Of a stretch of DNA of 7,736 nt, positions 1 to 6,042 are shown in pieces. Under the pieces are notes generated by a model. That model made no database searches, was not told where the DNA came from, and was given only the letters and a program-made list of their open reading frames with translations. Position 1 is the first letter of the stretch; each line of letters starts with the position of its first letter. Source of the DNA: Comamonadaceae bacterium (GTDB taxonomy: Bacteria; Pseudomonadota; Gammaproteobacteria; Burkholderiales; Burkholderiaceae_C); NCBI GenBank assembly GCA_947454585.1, contig CANGML010000071.1, forward strand, positions 1-7,736, given 5' to 3'. The translations under genes and the position numbers were made by a program.

Positions 1-435
1 CCCCGCGCCGCCTGGCCGGTGTTGGCCAAAAAAGCCAAGGAAAAGTGCGACGAAGCGCAAGCTGTTTTTTTGAAAGCCAAGGAGCGCGTGGCGCAGCTAC
101 AGCAAAGTCGCCAGCGCATGATGCTGCTGTATGACGATTACTTGGTGCGCTGCAAAGAGGCCGAGAAGCGCCCGCACAGCATGTCGGAAGCCTTAAACTT
201 CCGCAGTTTCATGCAGCAGCTGCAAGGGCTGGTCACGCGTGTGGACGTGGACCTCATGGAAGCCCGCCATGCGGTAGAGGTGGCGCGCAACTCGCTGAAA
301 GCGGCAGAACATAAGCGCATTCAGATGGACACCTTGGTCGAACAAGACCTGAAAGCGGTGCGTGATTTCCATCGCCAGCGCGAGCAAAAAGAAATGGATG
401 CTGCTGGCGTGATGCTCTACAACCTCAAGCACTGA
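1..435 (+). CDS. fliJ: FliJ, flagellar export chaperone / ATPase stalk protein (5' end cut by window)
   Basis: FliJ is a small soluble coiled-coil protein. It sits in the centre of the FliI ATPase ring, contacts FlhA and helps recycle export chaperones. The frame is open from base 1 and ends with TGA at 433-435, giving 144 visible residues, nearly all charged alpha-helix. Family-like features are a YDDY segment near visible residue 44, an NFRSFMQQLQ stretch resembling the family's NYQQFIQTLE, and a C-terminal REQKEMD resembling its QKKMDE. Compared with the usual ~147 residues, only a few N-terminal codons seem to be missing. A GTG at 19 could be read as a start, but the open frame upstream and the family length argue for a start just outside the window. 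FliJ normally follows fliI; here it ends its operon, because the next gene is convergent after 11 bp. The identification rests on length, helical pattern, motif resemblance and context, since FliJ sequences diverge strongly. Confidence 0.85.
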   Translation, partial: PRAAWPVLAKKAKEKCDEAQAVFLKAKERVAQLQQSRQRMMLLYDDYLVRCKEAEKRPHSMSEALNFRSFMQQLQGLVTRVDVDLMEARHAVEVARNSLKAAEHKRIQMDTLVEQDLKAVRDFHRQREQKEMDAAGVMLYNLKH

Positions 436-446
436 GTTAGCAGCGC

Positions 447-1187
447 TTATGCGTTGATCCATCCCGCCTGTAGCCAATGCCAATAGTTGGGCTTGAAGGC
501 CCAAGGCAGCCAAGTGGTCTGGGTTTCTGCTGCGAACACCTGGGTGGTGAGATGGTCATGCCAGACGTCTTGCGCGCCCACGCTGGCTAACAACTTTTGC
601 GAGAACGCCGCCTCTGCTCCGCGTTTGGCGGGCACGTGGTGCGACCACACATTCAAACCCGCAGGCAGCAAACGCCCGTCGGTCGGGCCAGACCACACGT
701 CATGCAAGCTGCCCCAGTGGCGGCCTTTCAAGGTGGTTTTGAGTTCAGCCAGTTCGCGCTCCACGCGGGTTTCGCCTGGGGTTCGGAAACGGTGTTGCCC
801 CAGCACGTTGTCAAACCAAATGCAGGCGTGGGGGTGTTGGGCCAATAGATCGGGCAGGGTCTGCAGCGCATCTTGGCGGTGGTGGTGCACGGTGGTGCCT
901 TGTGCCACCAGGCGACGCCCATGTCGCCAGTCAAACAACCAAGGGGCGAGGGGGTCGATGTCGTAGGCGTCGATGCGTTTGAAGCGGCTGAGCCAGCTGT
1001 GCGGCATCATCCAGCCTGCGCTGCCGCCTATCAGCAGCAAGTGATCAGACGGGGGCGCGATGGCCGCCAAAAACTGGTCAATCAAATGCAAGGTCGGCTG
1101 CCAGCGCGTACGCGACCGGTGCGCATGCACATGCCAGCTGAGGCCACCGGTGCCGCCTGCGTGAATCACATCCCGTAGAAAACTCAT
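447..1187 (-). CDS. Putative Rossmann-fold, SAM-methyltransferase/spermidine-synthase-like protein
   Basis: This is a 246-residue protein starting at ATG 1187 and ending with TAA at 449-447. Residues 50-58 (LLLIGGSAG) look like a first beta-strand with a glycine-rich nucleotide loop. DAYDIDP at 73-79 places an acidic residue at the end of the second strand, as in class I SAM-dependent methyltransferases and polyamine synthases. IWFDNVLGQ at 123-131 could be the fourth strand with its post-strand motif. The protein is rich in Trp and His, with no signal peptide or membrane segment. The frame extends upstream to a TTG at 1262, but that extension would run through the sigma-54 promoter of the opposite strand and has no convincing ribosome site, so I prefer the ATG. 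It is convergent with fliJ and divergent from fliO, and interrupts an otherwise flagellar locus. I do not recognise a substrate. A catalytically inactive or unrelated Rossmann protein is possible. Confidence 0.6.
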   Translation of the reverse strand: MSFLRDVIHAGGTGGLSWHVHAHRSRTRWQPTLHLIDQFLAAIAPPSDHLLLIGGSAGWMMPHSWLSRFKRIDAYDIDPLAPWLFDWRHGRRLVAQGTTVHHHRQDALQTLPDLLAQHPHACIWFDNVLGQHRFRTPGETRVERELAELKTTLKGRHWGSLHDVWSGPTDGRLLPAGLNVWSHHVPAKRGAEAAFSQKLLASVGAQDVWHDHLTTQVFAAETQTTWLPWAFKPNYWHWLQAGWINA

Positions 1188-1214
1188 GAAATAACTATAA
1201 CGCCTGCCCAGGCT

Positions 1215-1230
1215 TGGCACGTCCCTTGCA
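1215..1230 (+). promoter_or_regulatory. Sigma-54 (RpoN) -24/-12 promoter for the fliOPQR-flhB operon
   Basis: The sequence TGGCACGTCCCTTGCA matches the RpoN consensus TGGCACG-N4-TTGCW at every fixed position. GG is at 1216-1217 and GC at 1228-1229, separated by the required 10 bases. It predicts a transcript starting near 1241, about 51 bases before the fliO ATG. Sigma-54 promoters need an enhancer-binding ATPase; in polar-flagellated bacteria this is typically a FleQ/FlrC-type regulator. No such gene and no clear activator site are visible here, and any enhancer would lie inside the - strand gene. Confidence 0.85.
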
Positions 1231-1239
1231 ATACCCCTA

Positions 1240-1260
1240 GACACAGGCACGTTCCGTGTC
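1240..1260 (+). other. Inverted repeat, possible 5' stem-loop of the fliO transcript
   Basis: GACAC at 1240-1244 pairs with GTGTC at 1256-1260. With one unpaired A at 1245, the pairing extends by GG/CC, leaving a six-base loop CACGTT. The repeat begins at the start site predicted from the sigma-54 element, so the mRNA would begin with a hairpin. It is followed by a run of A, not T, so it is not a + strand terminator. It could stabilise the 5' end or be a regulator site; the function is unknown. Confidence 0.4.
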
Positions 1261-1279
1261 AAAAAACCGTCATGCGCAC

Positions 1280-1284
1280 AGGGA
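1280..1284 (+). promoter_or_regulatory. Ribosome binding site fixing the fliO start at 1292
   Basis: AGGGA lies 7 bases before the ATG at 1292. The in-frame GTG at 1256 is about 15 bases from the predicted transcript start and lies within the 5' stem-loop, so it is unlikely to be used. Confidence 0.7.
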
Positions 1285-1291
1285 AAACATC

Positions 1292-1564
1292 ATGCAAAGT
1301 TTCGATTGGGGTCAATTCATCGCCAGCACCTTCAGTGTGTTGCTGCTGCTGTGTGGCGCCCTGTGGTGGGTCAAGCGCAACAAGGGTTTTTCGGCACAGG
1401 GCGGAGAGCAAAAACGGATTCAAGTGCTAGAGGCCTTGCCTTTGAGCTTGAAACACAAGATGGTGTTGATCCAGGTGGACAACCAAATGGTGTTGGCCAG
1501 TGTCAGCCCCGCGGAGGTGAAGACCTTGCATGCCTGGACGCAGGGAGAGACGCATGTTGCGTAA
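1292..1564 (+). CDS. fliO: FliO, assembly factor for the FliP export gate
   Basis: FliO is a small bitopic inner-membrane protein that promotes assembly and stability of the FliP ring; it is specific to flagella and absent from injectisomes. The 90-residue product has a short N-terminus, one membrane span at about residues 9-28 (FIASTFSVLLLLCGALWWVK), a basic border (KRNKG) and a small cytoplasmic domain. That domain contains LEALPLSLKHKMVLIQVDNQMVLASVS, shown here only by its key pieces PLSLKHKM, VLIQVD and VLAS, which is the typical FliO pattern of a beta-rich segment after the membrane span. It is short for the family (E. coli FliO is about 120 residues). It is the first gene behind the sigma-54 promoter, and its end overlaps fliP by 11 bases, suggesting translational coupling. 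Confidence 0.88.
   Translation: MQSFDWGQFIASTFSVLLLLCGALWWVKRNKGFSAQGGEQKRIQVLEALPLSLKHKMVLIQVDNQMVLASVSPAEVKTLHAWTQGETHVA
1542..1549 (+). promoter_or_regulatory. Ribosome binding site fixing the fliP start at 1554
   Basis: AGGGAGAG, inside the 3' end of fliO, ends 4 bases before the ATG at 1554, with its AGGGAG core ending 6 bases before it. This favours 1554 over the in-frame ATG at 1530, which would put eight extra polar and charged residues before the signal peptide. Confidence 0.75.
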
Positions 1565-2321
1565 GCCCATCACCAAAAAAATTCTGTACGTCATCTTGGC
1601 GCTGTTGCTGCTGGCCTTGGCAGCGCTGCCCATGGTGTCGCACGCGCAAGGTATTCCTTTGGTCAACGTGAGTGGCGGCAAGGCCGGCCAGCAATACAGC
1701 ATGAGCCTGCAATTGCTGGGCTTGATGACCACGCTCACGCTGCTGCCTTCCATGTTGCTGATGATGACGTCGTTTGTGCGCATCATCATCGTGCTTTCGA
1801 TCTTGCGCCAAGCCATTGGTACCGCCCAAACCCCACCTAACACGGTGTTGGTGGGTTTGGCTTTGTTTTTGACGTTCTTCATCATGTCACCCGTGTTTGA
1901 GCAGGTGTACAAAGAAGCGGTGGGCCCTTATATGAATGGCAGTCTCGACTTTGACAAAGCCTTGATCAAAGCAGAAGTGCCCGTGCGTGACTTCATGACC
2001 AAGCAAACCCGTGAAGACGACATTGCCATGTTCATGCAGATTGCGAACCGTCGTGAGTTGCAAGACGCCACACAAGTGCCCTTCACCACCTTGATGCCCG
2101 CTTTCATCACGTCCGAAATCAAGAGTGCGTTCACGATTGGTTTCTTGATTTACATCCCGTTTGTGGTGATCGACTTGATCGTGGCCAGTGTGCTGATGTC
2201 CATGGGCATGATGATGTTGTCGCCCATGATTATTTCGATGCCCATCAAGCTCATGTTGTTCGTGCTGATCGATGGCTGGACGCTGTTGATGGCGTCACTG
2301 GCTAACAGTTTTGTTTTTTAA
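1554..2321 (+). CDS. fliP: FliP, flagellar type III export gate subunit
   Basis: FliP forms a five-subunit ring that, with FliQ and FliR, makes the protein-export channel in the inner membrane at the base of the flagellum. The 255-residue precursor has a signal peptide: basic LRKPITKK, a hydrophobic core at 10-25 and a probable cut after SHA at residue 31, as expected for FliP. Family-defining blocks follow: MTSFVRIIIVLSILR (71-85), LALFLTFFIMSPV (102-114), PAFITSEIKSAFTIGF (182-197), and the C-terminal KLMLFVLIDGW (232-242). The Met cluster MSMGMMML at about 215-222 corresponds to the methionine gasket described for the export gate. Membrane segments lie at about 51-80, 97-114, 192-218 and 228-248. 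Length and motif order are normal, with no sign of damage. Confidence 0.98.
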   Translation: MLRKPITKKILYVILALLLLALAALPMVSHAQGIPLVNVSGGKAGQQYSMSLQLLGLMTTLTLLPSMLLMMTSFVRIIIVLSILRQAIGTAQTPPNTVLVGLALFLTFFIMSPVFEQVYKEAVGPYMNGSLDFDKALIKAEVPVRDFMTKQTREDDIAMFMQIANRRELQDATQVPFTTLMPAFITSEIKSAFTIGFLIYIPFVVIDLIVASVLMSMGMMMLSPMIISMPIKLMLFVLIDGWTLLMASLANSFVF

Positions 2322-2332
2322 GGAATTGACGT

Positions 2333-2602
2333 ATGGATAGCGCAGCTGTTGTGGACTTGGCCCGTCAAGCATTGTGGATGACCATGCTCATCTCGGGCCC
2401 CTTGCTGGTGGTGGGTTTGTTGGTAGGTTTGGTGGTCGGTATTTTTCAAGCCGCGACCTCCATCAACGAACAAACCTTGAGCTTCATCCCCAAAATTTTG
2501 CTCATGGGTTTGACCCTGTCGATTGCGGGCGGTTGGATGATCAACACCATGGTGGACTACACCAAGAGCGTTTTCACGCGTATTCCTAGCCTGTTCATGT
2601 AA
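2333..2602 (+). CDS. fliQ: FliQ, flagellar type III export gate subunit
   Basis: FliQ is a small two-span membrane protein; four copies wrap around the FliP/FliR core of the export gate. The 89-residue length is the family's standard length. The hydrophobic hairpin spans about residues 16-38 and 52-75, joined by the conserved loop QAATSINEQTLSFIPK. AAGGAA, partly formed by the fliP stop region, lies 7 bases before the ATG. The gene starts 11 bases after fliP ends and stops 11 bases before fliR. Confidence 0.97.
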   Translation: MDSAAVVDLARQALWMTMLISGPLLVVGLLVGLVVGIFQAATSINEQTLSFIPKILLMGLTLSIAGGWMINTMVDYTKSVFTRIPSLFM

Positions 2603-2613
2603 CGCGCTTTGCC

Positions 2614-3381
2614 ATGAACGCCTCGCTCATCGACATCCTTGACAAGTTTTTGGTCGTCATCTGGCCAATGCTGCGTTTGTCGGCTTTCTTGGCGTTCACT
2701 TCTATCTTTTCGATTCGCGCCGTGAACATGCGCATCCGCATTTCGTTGGCGTTTGCGATGGCATTTTTTGTCTCACAGCAAATCGAAATCCCCAAGATTG
2801 ACCCCATCACCGCCGATGGCTTGATGGAAATTTCGCGTCAAATCTTGATTGGCTTGACCATGGGTCTGGTGTTCCAAGTGGCTTCGGCCGCCTTGGTCGT
2901 TGCCGGACAAGCCATGTCGGGTTCTATGGGTTTGTCGATGGCCAACATGGTCGACCCGAATATGGGTAACGTGCCGGTGTTGTCGCAGCTGTTCAACATC
3001 ATGGGCACCTTGATCTTTTTAGGCATGGGCGGCCATTTGATTGTGTTTGGTTTGGTGATGGAGTCGTTCAAACTCATCCCGATTGGTCAGCCGTTTTTTA
3101 GCCAAGACATGCTGGGCAAGATGATCAACTGGAGCGCCATGATGTTCTTGGGCGCTTTGCTGATTGCCTTGCCCGTGATGATGTCCTTGCTGTTTATCAA
3201 CATAGGCTTGGGATTTGTGGCCCGTGCCGCCCCGAGTTTGAATATTTTCACCGTGGGTTTTCCCGCGCTGATCCTGACCGGTTTTATCGTGATGGTTTTT
3301 TCGATGGGCAACAACGTGGCCCGTATTGATTGGGTCTGGACGCAAGCCTTCATGATGCTGCGCTCCTACTTGGGAGGCTGA
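2614..3381 (+). CDS. fliR: FliR, flagellar type III export gate subunit
   Basis: FliR is present in one copy and completes the export-gate helix with five FliP and four FliQ. The 255-residue product is a multi-span membrane protein of normal family length. Characteristic parts are the N-terminal PMLRLSAFLAF, the segment GLTMGLVFQVASAALVVAGQ, shown in part, then GSMGLSMANMVDPN (about residues 107-120), and the LSQLFNIMGTLIF block after it. The C-terminal half carries the usual MMSLLFINIGLGFVARAAP and LNIFTVGFP motifs. The ribosome site in front of ATG 2614 is weak, so translation may be coupled to fliQ. Confidence 0.97.
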   Translation: MNASLIDILDKFLVVIWPMLRLSAFLAFTSIFSIRAVNMRIRISLAFAMAFFVSQQIEIPKIDPITADGLMEISRQILIGLTMGLVFQVASAALVVAGQAMSGSMGLSMANMVDPNMGNVPVLSQLFNIMGTLIFLGMGGHLIVFGLVMESFKLIPIGQPFFSQDMLGKMINWSAMMFLGALLIALPVMMSLLFINIGLGFVARAAPSLNIFTVGFPALILTGFIVMVFSMGNNVARIDWVWTQAFMMLRSYLGG

Positions 3382-3382
3382 C

Positions 3383-4531
3383 ATGTCAGAAGAAAGCAGC
3401 CAAGACAAAACCGAAGAACCCACGGCACAGCGGCTGAAAAAGGCGCGTGAGGACGGACAAATTGCGCGTTCGCAAGAGTTGGCCCCTGCCGCCATGATGG
3501 TGATTGCGACCTTGTTCTTCACCATGATGGGTCAATTCATGTTCACCAGCATGAGCAACTTGTTCAAAAGTCAGCTGCAGTTTGACCGCAAGATCACCGA
3601 CAAGGCGGAGTTGTTACCCGCCATCTTTGGCAGCTCGGTGGTGGATGGATTTTTGATCGTGATGCCATTGCTGGCCATCCTGTATGTGATTGCGATTTTG
3701 TCGACCACGCTGGCCGGCGGTTTTATTTTTTCACCCAAGATGATCTTGCCCAACTTTGGCAAGCTCAATCCGATGTCGGGTCTGGCGCGCATGTTTGGTA
3801 TGGAGGCCCTCATCAATTTGGGCAAAGCCGTCGCGAAGTTCTTCGTCGTTGGGGCGATTTTGTTGGTCTCGGTGATGAACAATTTGCAAGACCTGACCCA
3901 CATCTCACAAATGGATTTGCAGCCCGCCATGGCGTTGGCGGGCAACATCATCGTGGACTCTTGCTTTTGGCTCAGCTTGGGGCTGGTGTTGGTGGCGTTG
4001 ATCGATGTGCCGATCCAACGCCATCAGCTCAACAAGAAGCTGAAGATGACCAAGCAAGAGGTGAAAGACGAGATGAAGAACTCGGAAGGTAGCCCCGAGG
4101 TGAAAGGCCAAATTCGTCGTCGTCAGCGTGAGATTTTGAACAACAAGATGATGAGCAAGGTGAAGGATGCTGATGTCGTCATCACCAACCCCACCCACTT
4201 TGCGGTTGCGCTGTCGTATGACCCCATGGGTGACGGCGCGCCCTTGTTGGTGGCCAAAGGCGAAGACGGCCTAGCTGCGCGTATTCGTGAAGAGGCCAAA
4301 GAACATGATGTGTACATTTTTGAGGCCCCGCTCCTGGCTCGCGCTTTATACTTCACCACCAAGCTGGATCATCCGATTCCAGAGGCCCTGTACCACGCTG
4401 TTGCGCAGGTCATTGCCTATGTGTTTAGTCTGAACCAGTCTTATGGTCGTGGCCATGATGTGGTCAAGCCATCGCCTTCCATTCCTGACGACATGAAGTT
4501 CGATGCGAATGGCGCTTTGATGAATTCTTGA
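3383..4531 (+). CDS. flhB: FlhB, flagellar export substrate-specificity switch protein
   Basis: FlhB contacts the FliPQR gate and switches export from rod/hook to filament proteins after autocleavage. The 382-residue product has a charged N-terminus (DKTEEPTAQRLKKAREDGQIARS in the family; key pieces here are DKTEEPT and KAREDGQ), four membrane spans at about 34-54, 88-110, 148-168 and 185-207, then a charged linker and a cytoplasmic domain. The autocleavage motif NPTH is at residues 269-272 (bases 4187-4198), the same numbering as in Salmonella FlhB. All key residues are present. The typical EAPLLARAL and IPEALYHAVAQVIAYV follow. GGAGG at 3373-3377 gives a strong ribosome site five bases before the ATG, and only one base separates the fliR stop from it. 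Placement right after fliR recalls polar-flagellum operons such as that of Pseudomonas, where flhA follows; here flhA is not next. Confidence 0.98.
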   Translation: MSEESSQDKTEEPTAQRLKKAREDGQIARSQELAPAAMMVIATLFFTMMGQFMFTSMSNLFKSQLQFDRKITDKAELLPAIFGSSVVDGFLIVMPLLAILYVIAILSTTLAGGFIFSPKMILPNFGKLNPMSGLARMFGMEALINLGKAVAKFFVVGAILLVSVMNNLQDLTHISQMDLQPAMALAGNIIVDSCFWLSLGLVLVALIDVPIQRHQLNKKLKMTKQEVKDEMKNSEGSPEVKGQIRRRQREILNNKMMSKVKDADVVITNPTHFAVALSYDPMGDGAPLLVAKGEDGLAARIREEAKEHDVYIFEAPLLARALYFTTKLDHPIPEALYHAVAQVIAYVFSLNQSYGRGHDVVKPSPSIPDDMKFDANGALMNS

Positions 4532-4550
4532 GACCCAAGTTTGAGCCCGC

Positions 4551-6020
4551 ATGACAGACATCTACCAAAGCCCCGGTGATCGGTTGAGATTTGAAATACT
4601 CCTGAAGTCGTTGACGGAAGGCAGTATCAACCTCGCTGTCTTGAGCGACCACGACCAAGTGCTCGATTATTACGGCAGCTTGTTTGAAGAACGCTTGCGC
4701 TCAAAAGGTGAAAACCACATCGAGTGGTGTAGCTCCACCAATTCGGAACACTTGGTCCAAAAGTTCAACGAGATCTTGTCCGAGATCACGCTGGACCAAG
4801 CCTTGGAGAAGGACAAGAAACACGCACCCCGTCGCTTCTTGTTCTTCCGTGACTCCATCTTGATGCAGGATTTTGAGCTCCAGCTGTTGGCCCGGTTGGT
4901 GAACGGTTTTCCTGCCGGCAACATCAGCATCATCTTGCTCATCAACCGTGCCGGTAACTACAAAGGCAAGTTGGAAGCGTTTGGTAAAAACATCCTGCAA
5001 TGGGAAGTTGAGACTGAAGCGGGTGAGCCTAAAAAGAAATTGACCGATTGGGTCGCGACAACACCCGATCCTGAACCTGTGCCGCCCACGCTGAGTGAGG
5101 AGGTCATCCCTGTGGCCAAGTTGCTGAACTTGCCAACCAAAACCGCCTGGCGTGTGCCAGGCTTTGGTAAAAAACAAGAACCCCAATTTGAGCCTGAGCC
5201 GCTGCCAGCGTTTGTGCCACCCCCGACCGTGGCGCCTGTACCAGCGCCGCACACGGAGGTGTCCCGAGAGCCTACATTCAGTGCGGCTGACCCTGCGCTG
5301 GCGGACACAGCCCCAGCCAGTCCCGATGTGTTCAAGCGTCCCGAGCGCAAATCGCGTGCAGGCTGGGTGTTGTTGGTGTTGTTGCTGTCTATTGCGATTT
5401 TTGGCTGGATGTACAAAGACTGGGTGTTGCAAGAGGCAGAGTTGTTGAAGAAGTATCTGCTGCGTGGCACACCCGCCGTGGCCGCGCCAGAGGAGGCCGC
5501 CAGTGCCGCTGCCGCAGCAGCAGCCGCTTCGGCGGCCAGTGCGGAGGCTTTGGCCGCAGCAGAGTCGGCAGCATCCGTGGCCGCAGAGGCCGCGCGTGTG
5601 GCCAGTCAAGCCGAGGTGGTGGCGTCAAGCGTTCCTGCCGCTGCATCTGCGGCTTCTGCGCCGGTTGCTGCACCTGCACCTGCAGTGCTCGCCTCAGCGC
5701 CCGTGGCTGCCAAGCCCGACACCCACGATTCGGACGAGGCCTGGGTCAACCAATTGCCCGCGAACGGCTATGTGGTGCAGCTGGCAGCGATGGACACACA
5801 AGAGGACATGCGTAGCTTCCAACGTAGCAACCCCGCGTACGCCAAGGCGCGCATCATGCAGACGCGCCAGAAAGACTCGGGCAAGCGTTTTTATATTTTG
5901 GTTGCAGGTCCTTTTGAAAACAAATCTCAAGCCGATACGTTTATGCAGTCCAGCCCTTTGCTGGCCAAAGGTTGGTTGCGCAGCACCAAGTCCTTGAAAA
6001 CCCAATTTACCAAGTCCTAA
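4551..6020 (+). CDS. Bitopic SPOR-domain protein with cytoplasmic P-loop-like domain (DamX-like layout)
   Basis: The 489-residue product has five regions. Residues 1-155 form a soluble domain whose strands alternate like a P-loop NTPase (INLAVLSDHDQ, RRFLFFRDS, ISIILLINRA), but no Walker A lysine motif is present and the Walker B position reads FFRDS, so it is probably a non-hydrolysing relative of ExeA/MshM-type domains. This fold is inference. Residues 156-265 are Pro-rich and disordered. A single membrane span lies at about 271-288 (GWVLLVLLLSIAIFGWMY), after basic residues, so the C-terminus should be periplasmic. Residues 311-387 are a very Ala-rich linker. Residues 406-480 are a SPOR domain (GYVVQLAAM, RFYILVAGPF, SQADTF), a fold that binds denuded peptidoglycan at division septa. 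The gene starts 19 bases after flhB. The layout resembles DamX, but the N-terminal domain does not look like that of E. coli DamX. Confidence 0.8.
   Translation: MTDIYQSPGDRLRFEILLKSLTEGSINLAVLSDHDQVLDYYGSLFEERLRSKGENHIEWCSSTNSEHLVQKFNEILSEITLDQALEKDKKHAPRRFLFFRDSILMQDFELQLLARLVNGFPAGNISIILLINRAGNYKGKLEAFGKNILQWEVETEAGEPKKKLTDWVATTPDPEPVPPTLSEEVIPVAKLLNLPTKTAWRVPGFGKKQEPQFEPEPLPAFVPPPTVAPVPAPHTEVSREPTFSAADPALADTAPASPDVFKRPERKSRAGWVLLVLLLSIAIFGWMYKDWVLQEAELLKKYLLRGTPAVAAPEEAASAAAAAAAASAASAEALAAAESAASVAAEAARVASQAEVVASSVPAAASAASAPVAAPAPAVLASAPVAAKPDTHDSDEAWVNQLPANGYVVQLAAMDTQEDMRSFQRSNPAYAKARIMQTRQKDSGKRFYILVAGPFENKSQADTFMQSSPLLAKGWLRSTKSLKTQFTKS
5481..5711 (+). repeat. Alanine-rich low-complexity linker coding region
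   Basis: This stretch codes for residues 311-387 of the SPOR protein, dominated by Ala with Ser, Glu, Val and Pro, built from GCN-rich imperfect repeats. It lies between the membrane span and the SPOR domain and probably acts as a periplasmic spacer. Such GC-rich repeats tend to vary in length between strains. Confidence 0.6.
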
Positions 6021-6042
6021 CGCACACGCTAGAAATGCGCTT

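Noticed and set aside
436..446. Terminator between fliJ and the convergent gene
   Set aside because: The 11-base gap has no hairpin or T run; any termination signal would have to lie inside coding sequence, and I see none that is convincing.
487..966. Forward open frame opposite the methyltransferase-like gene
   Set aside because: The translation is Ser/Arg/Trp-rich without domain logic. The reverse frame shows a coherent Rossmann-like pattern and runs the full interval.
1188..1262. N-terminal extension of the reverse gene to TTG 1262
   Set aside because: It would run through the consensus-perfect sigma-54 promoter and has no supporting ribosome site. The TTGACA at 1262-1257 on that strand resembles a -35 box but has no good -10 at 17 bases.
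1240..1266. Intrinsic terminator
   Set aside because: The hairpin is followed by A on the + strand; on the - strand the T run precedes it, so neither orientation gives a hairpin followed by a T tract.
1256..1291. Upstream GTG start for fliO, adding 12 residues
   Set aside because: It lies about 15 bases from the predicted transcript start, inside the stem-loop, and lacks a ribosome site; ATG 1292 has AGGGA at proper distance.
1530..1553. Upstream ATG for fliP
   Set aside because: It adds polar residues before the signal peptide, while a strong AGGGAGAG ribosome site points to ATG 1554.
1292..4531. Injectisome (SctRSTU) instead of flagellar export genes
   Set aside because: FliO has no injectisome counterpart, FliP carries the flagellar-type signal peptide, and the FliR and FlhB motifs match flagellar members; a FliJ-type gene is nearby.
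4701..5609. Long reverse-strand open frame of about 300 codons opposite the SPOR gene
   Set aside because: It is a shadow of the coding strand: the translation is Arg/Gln/His-rich low complexity with no domain pattern, and the opposite strand has a coherent membrane and SPOR architecture.
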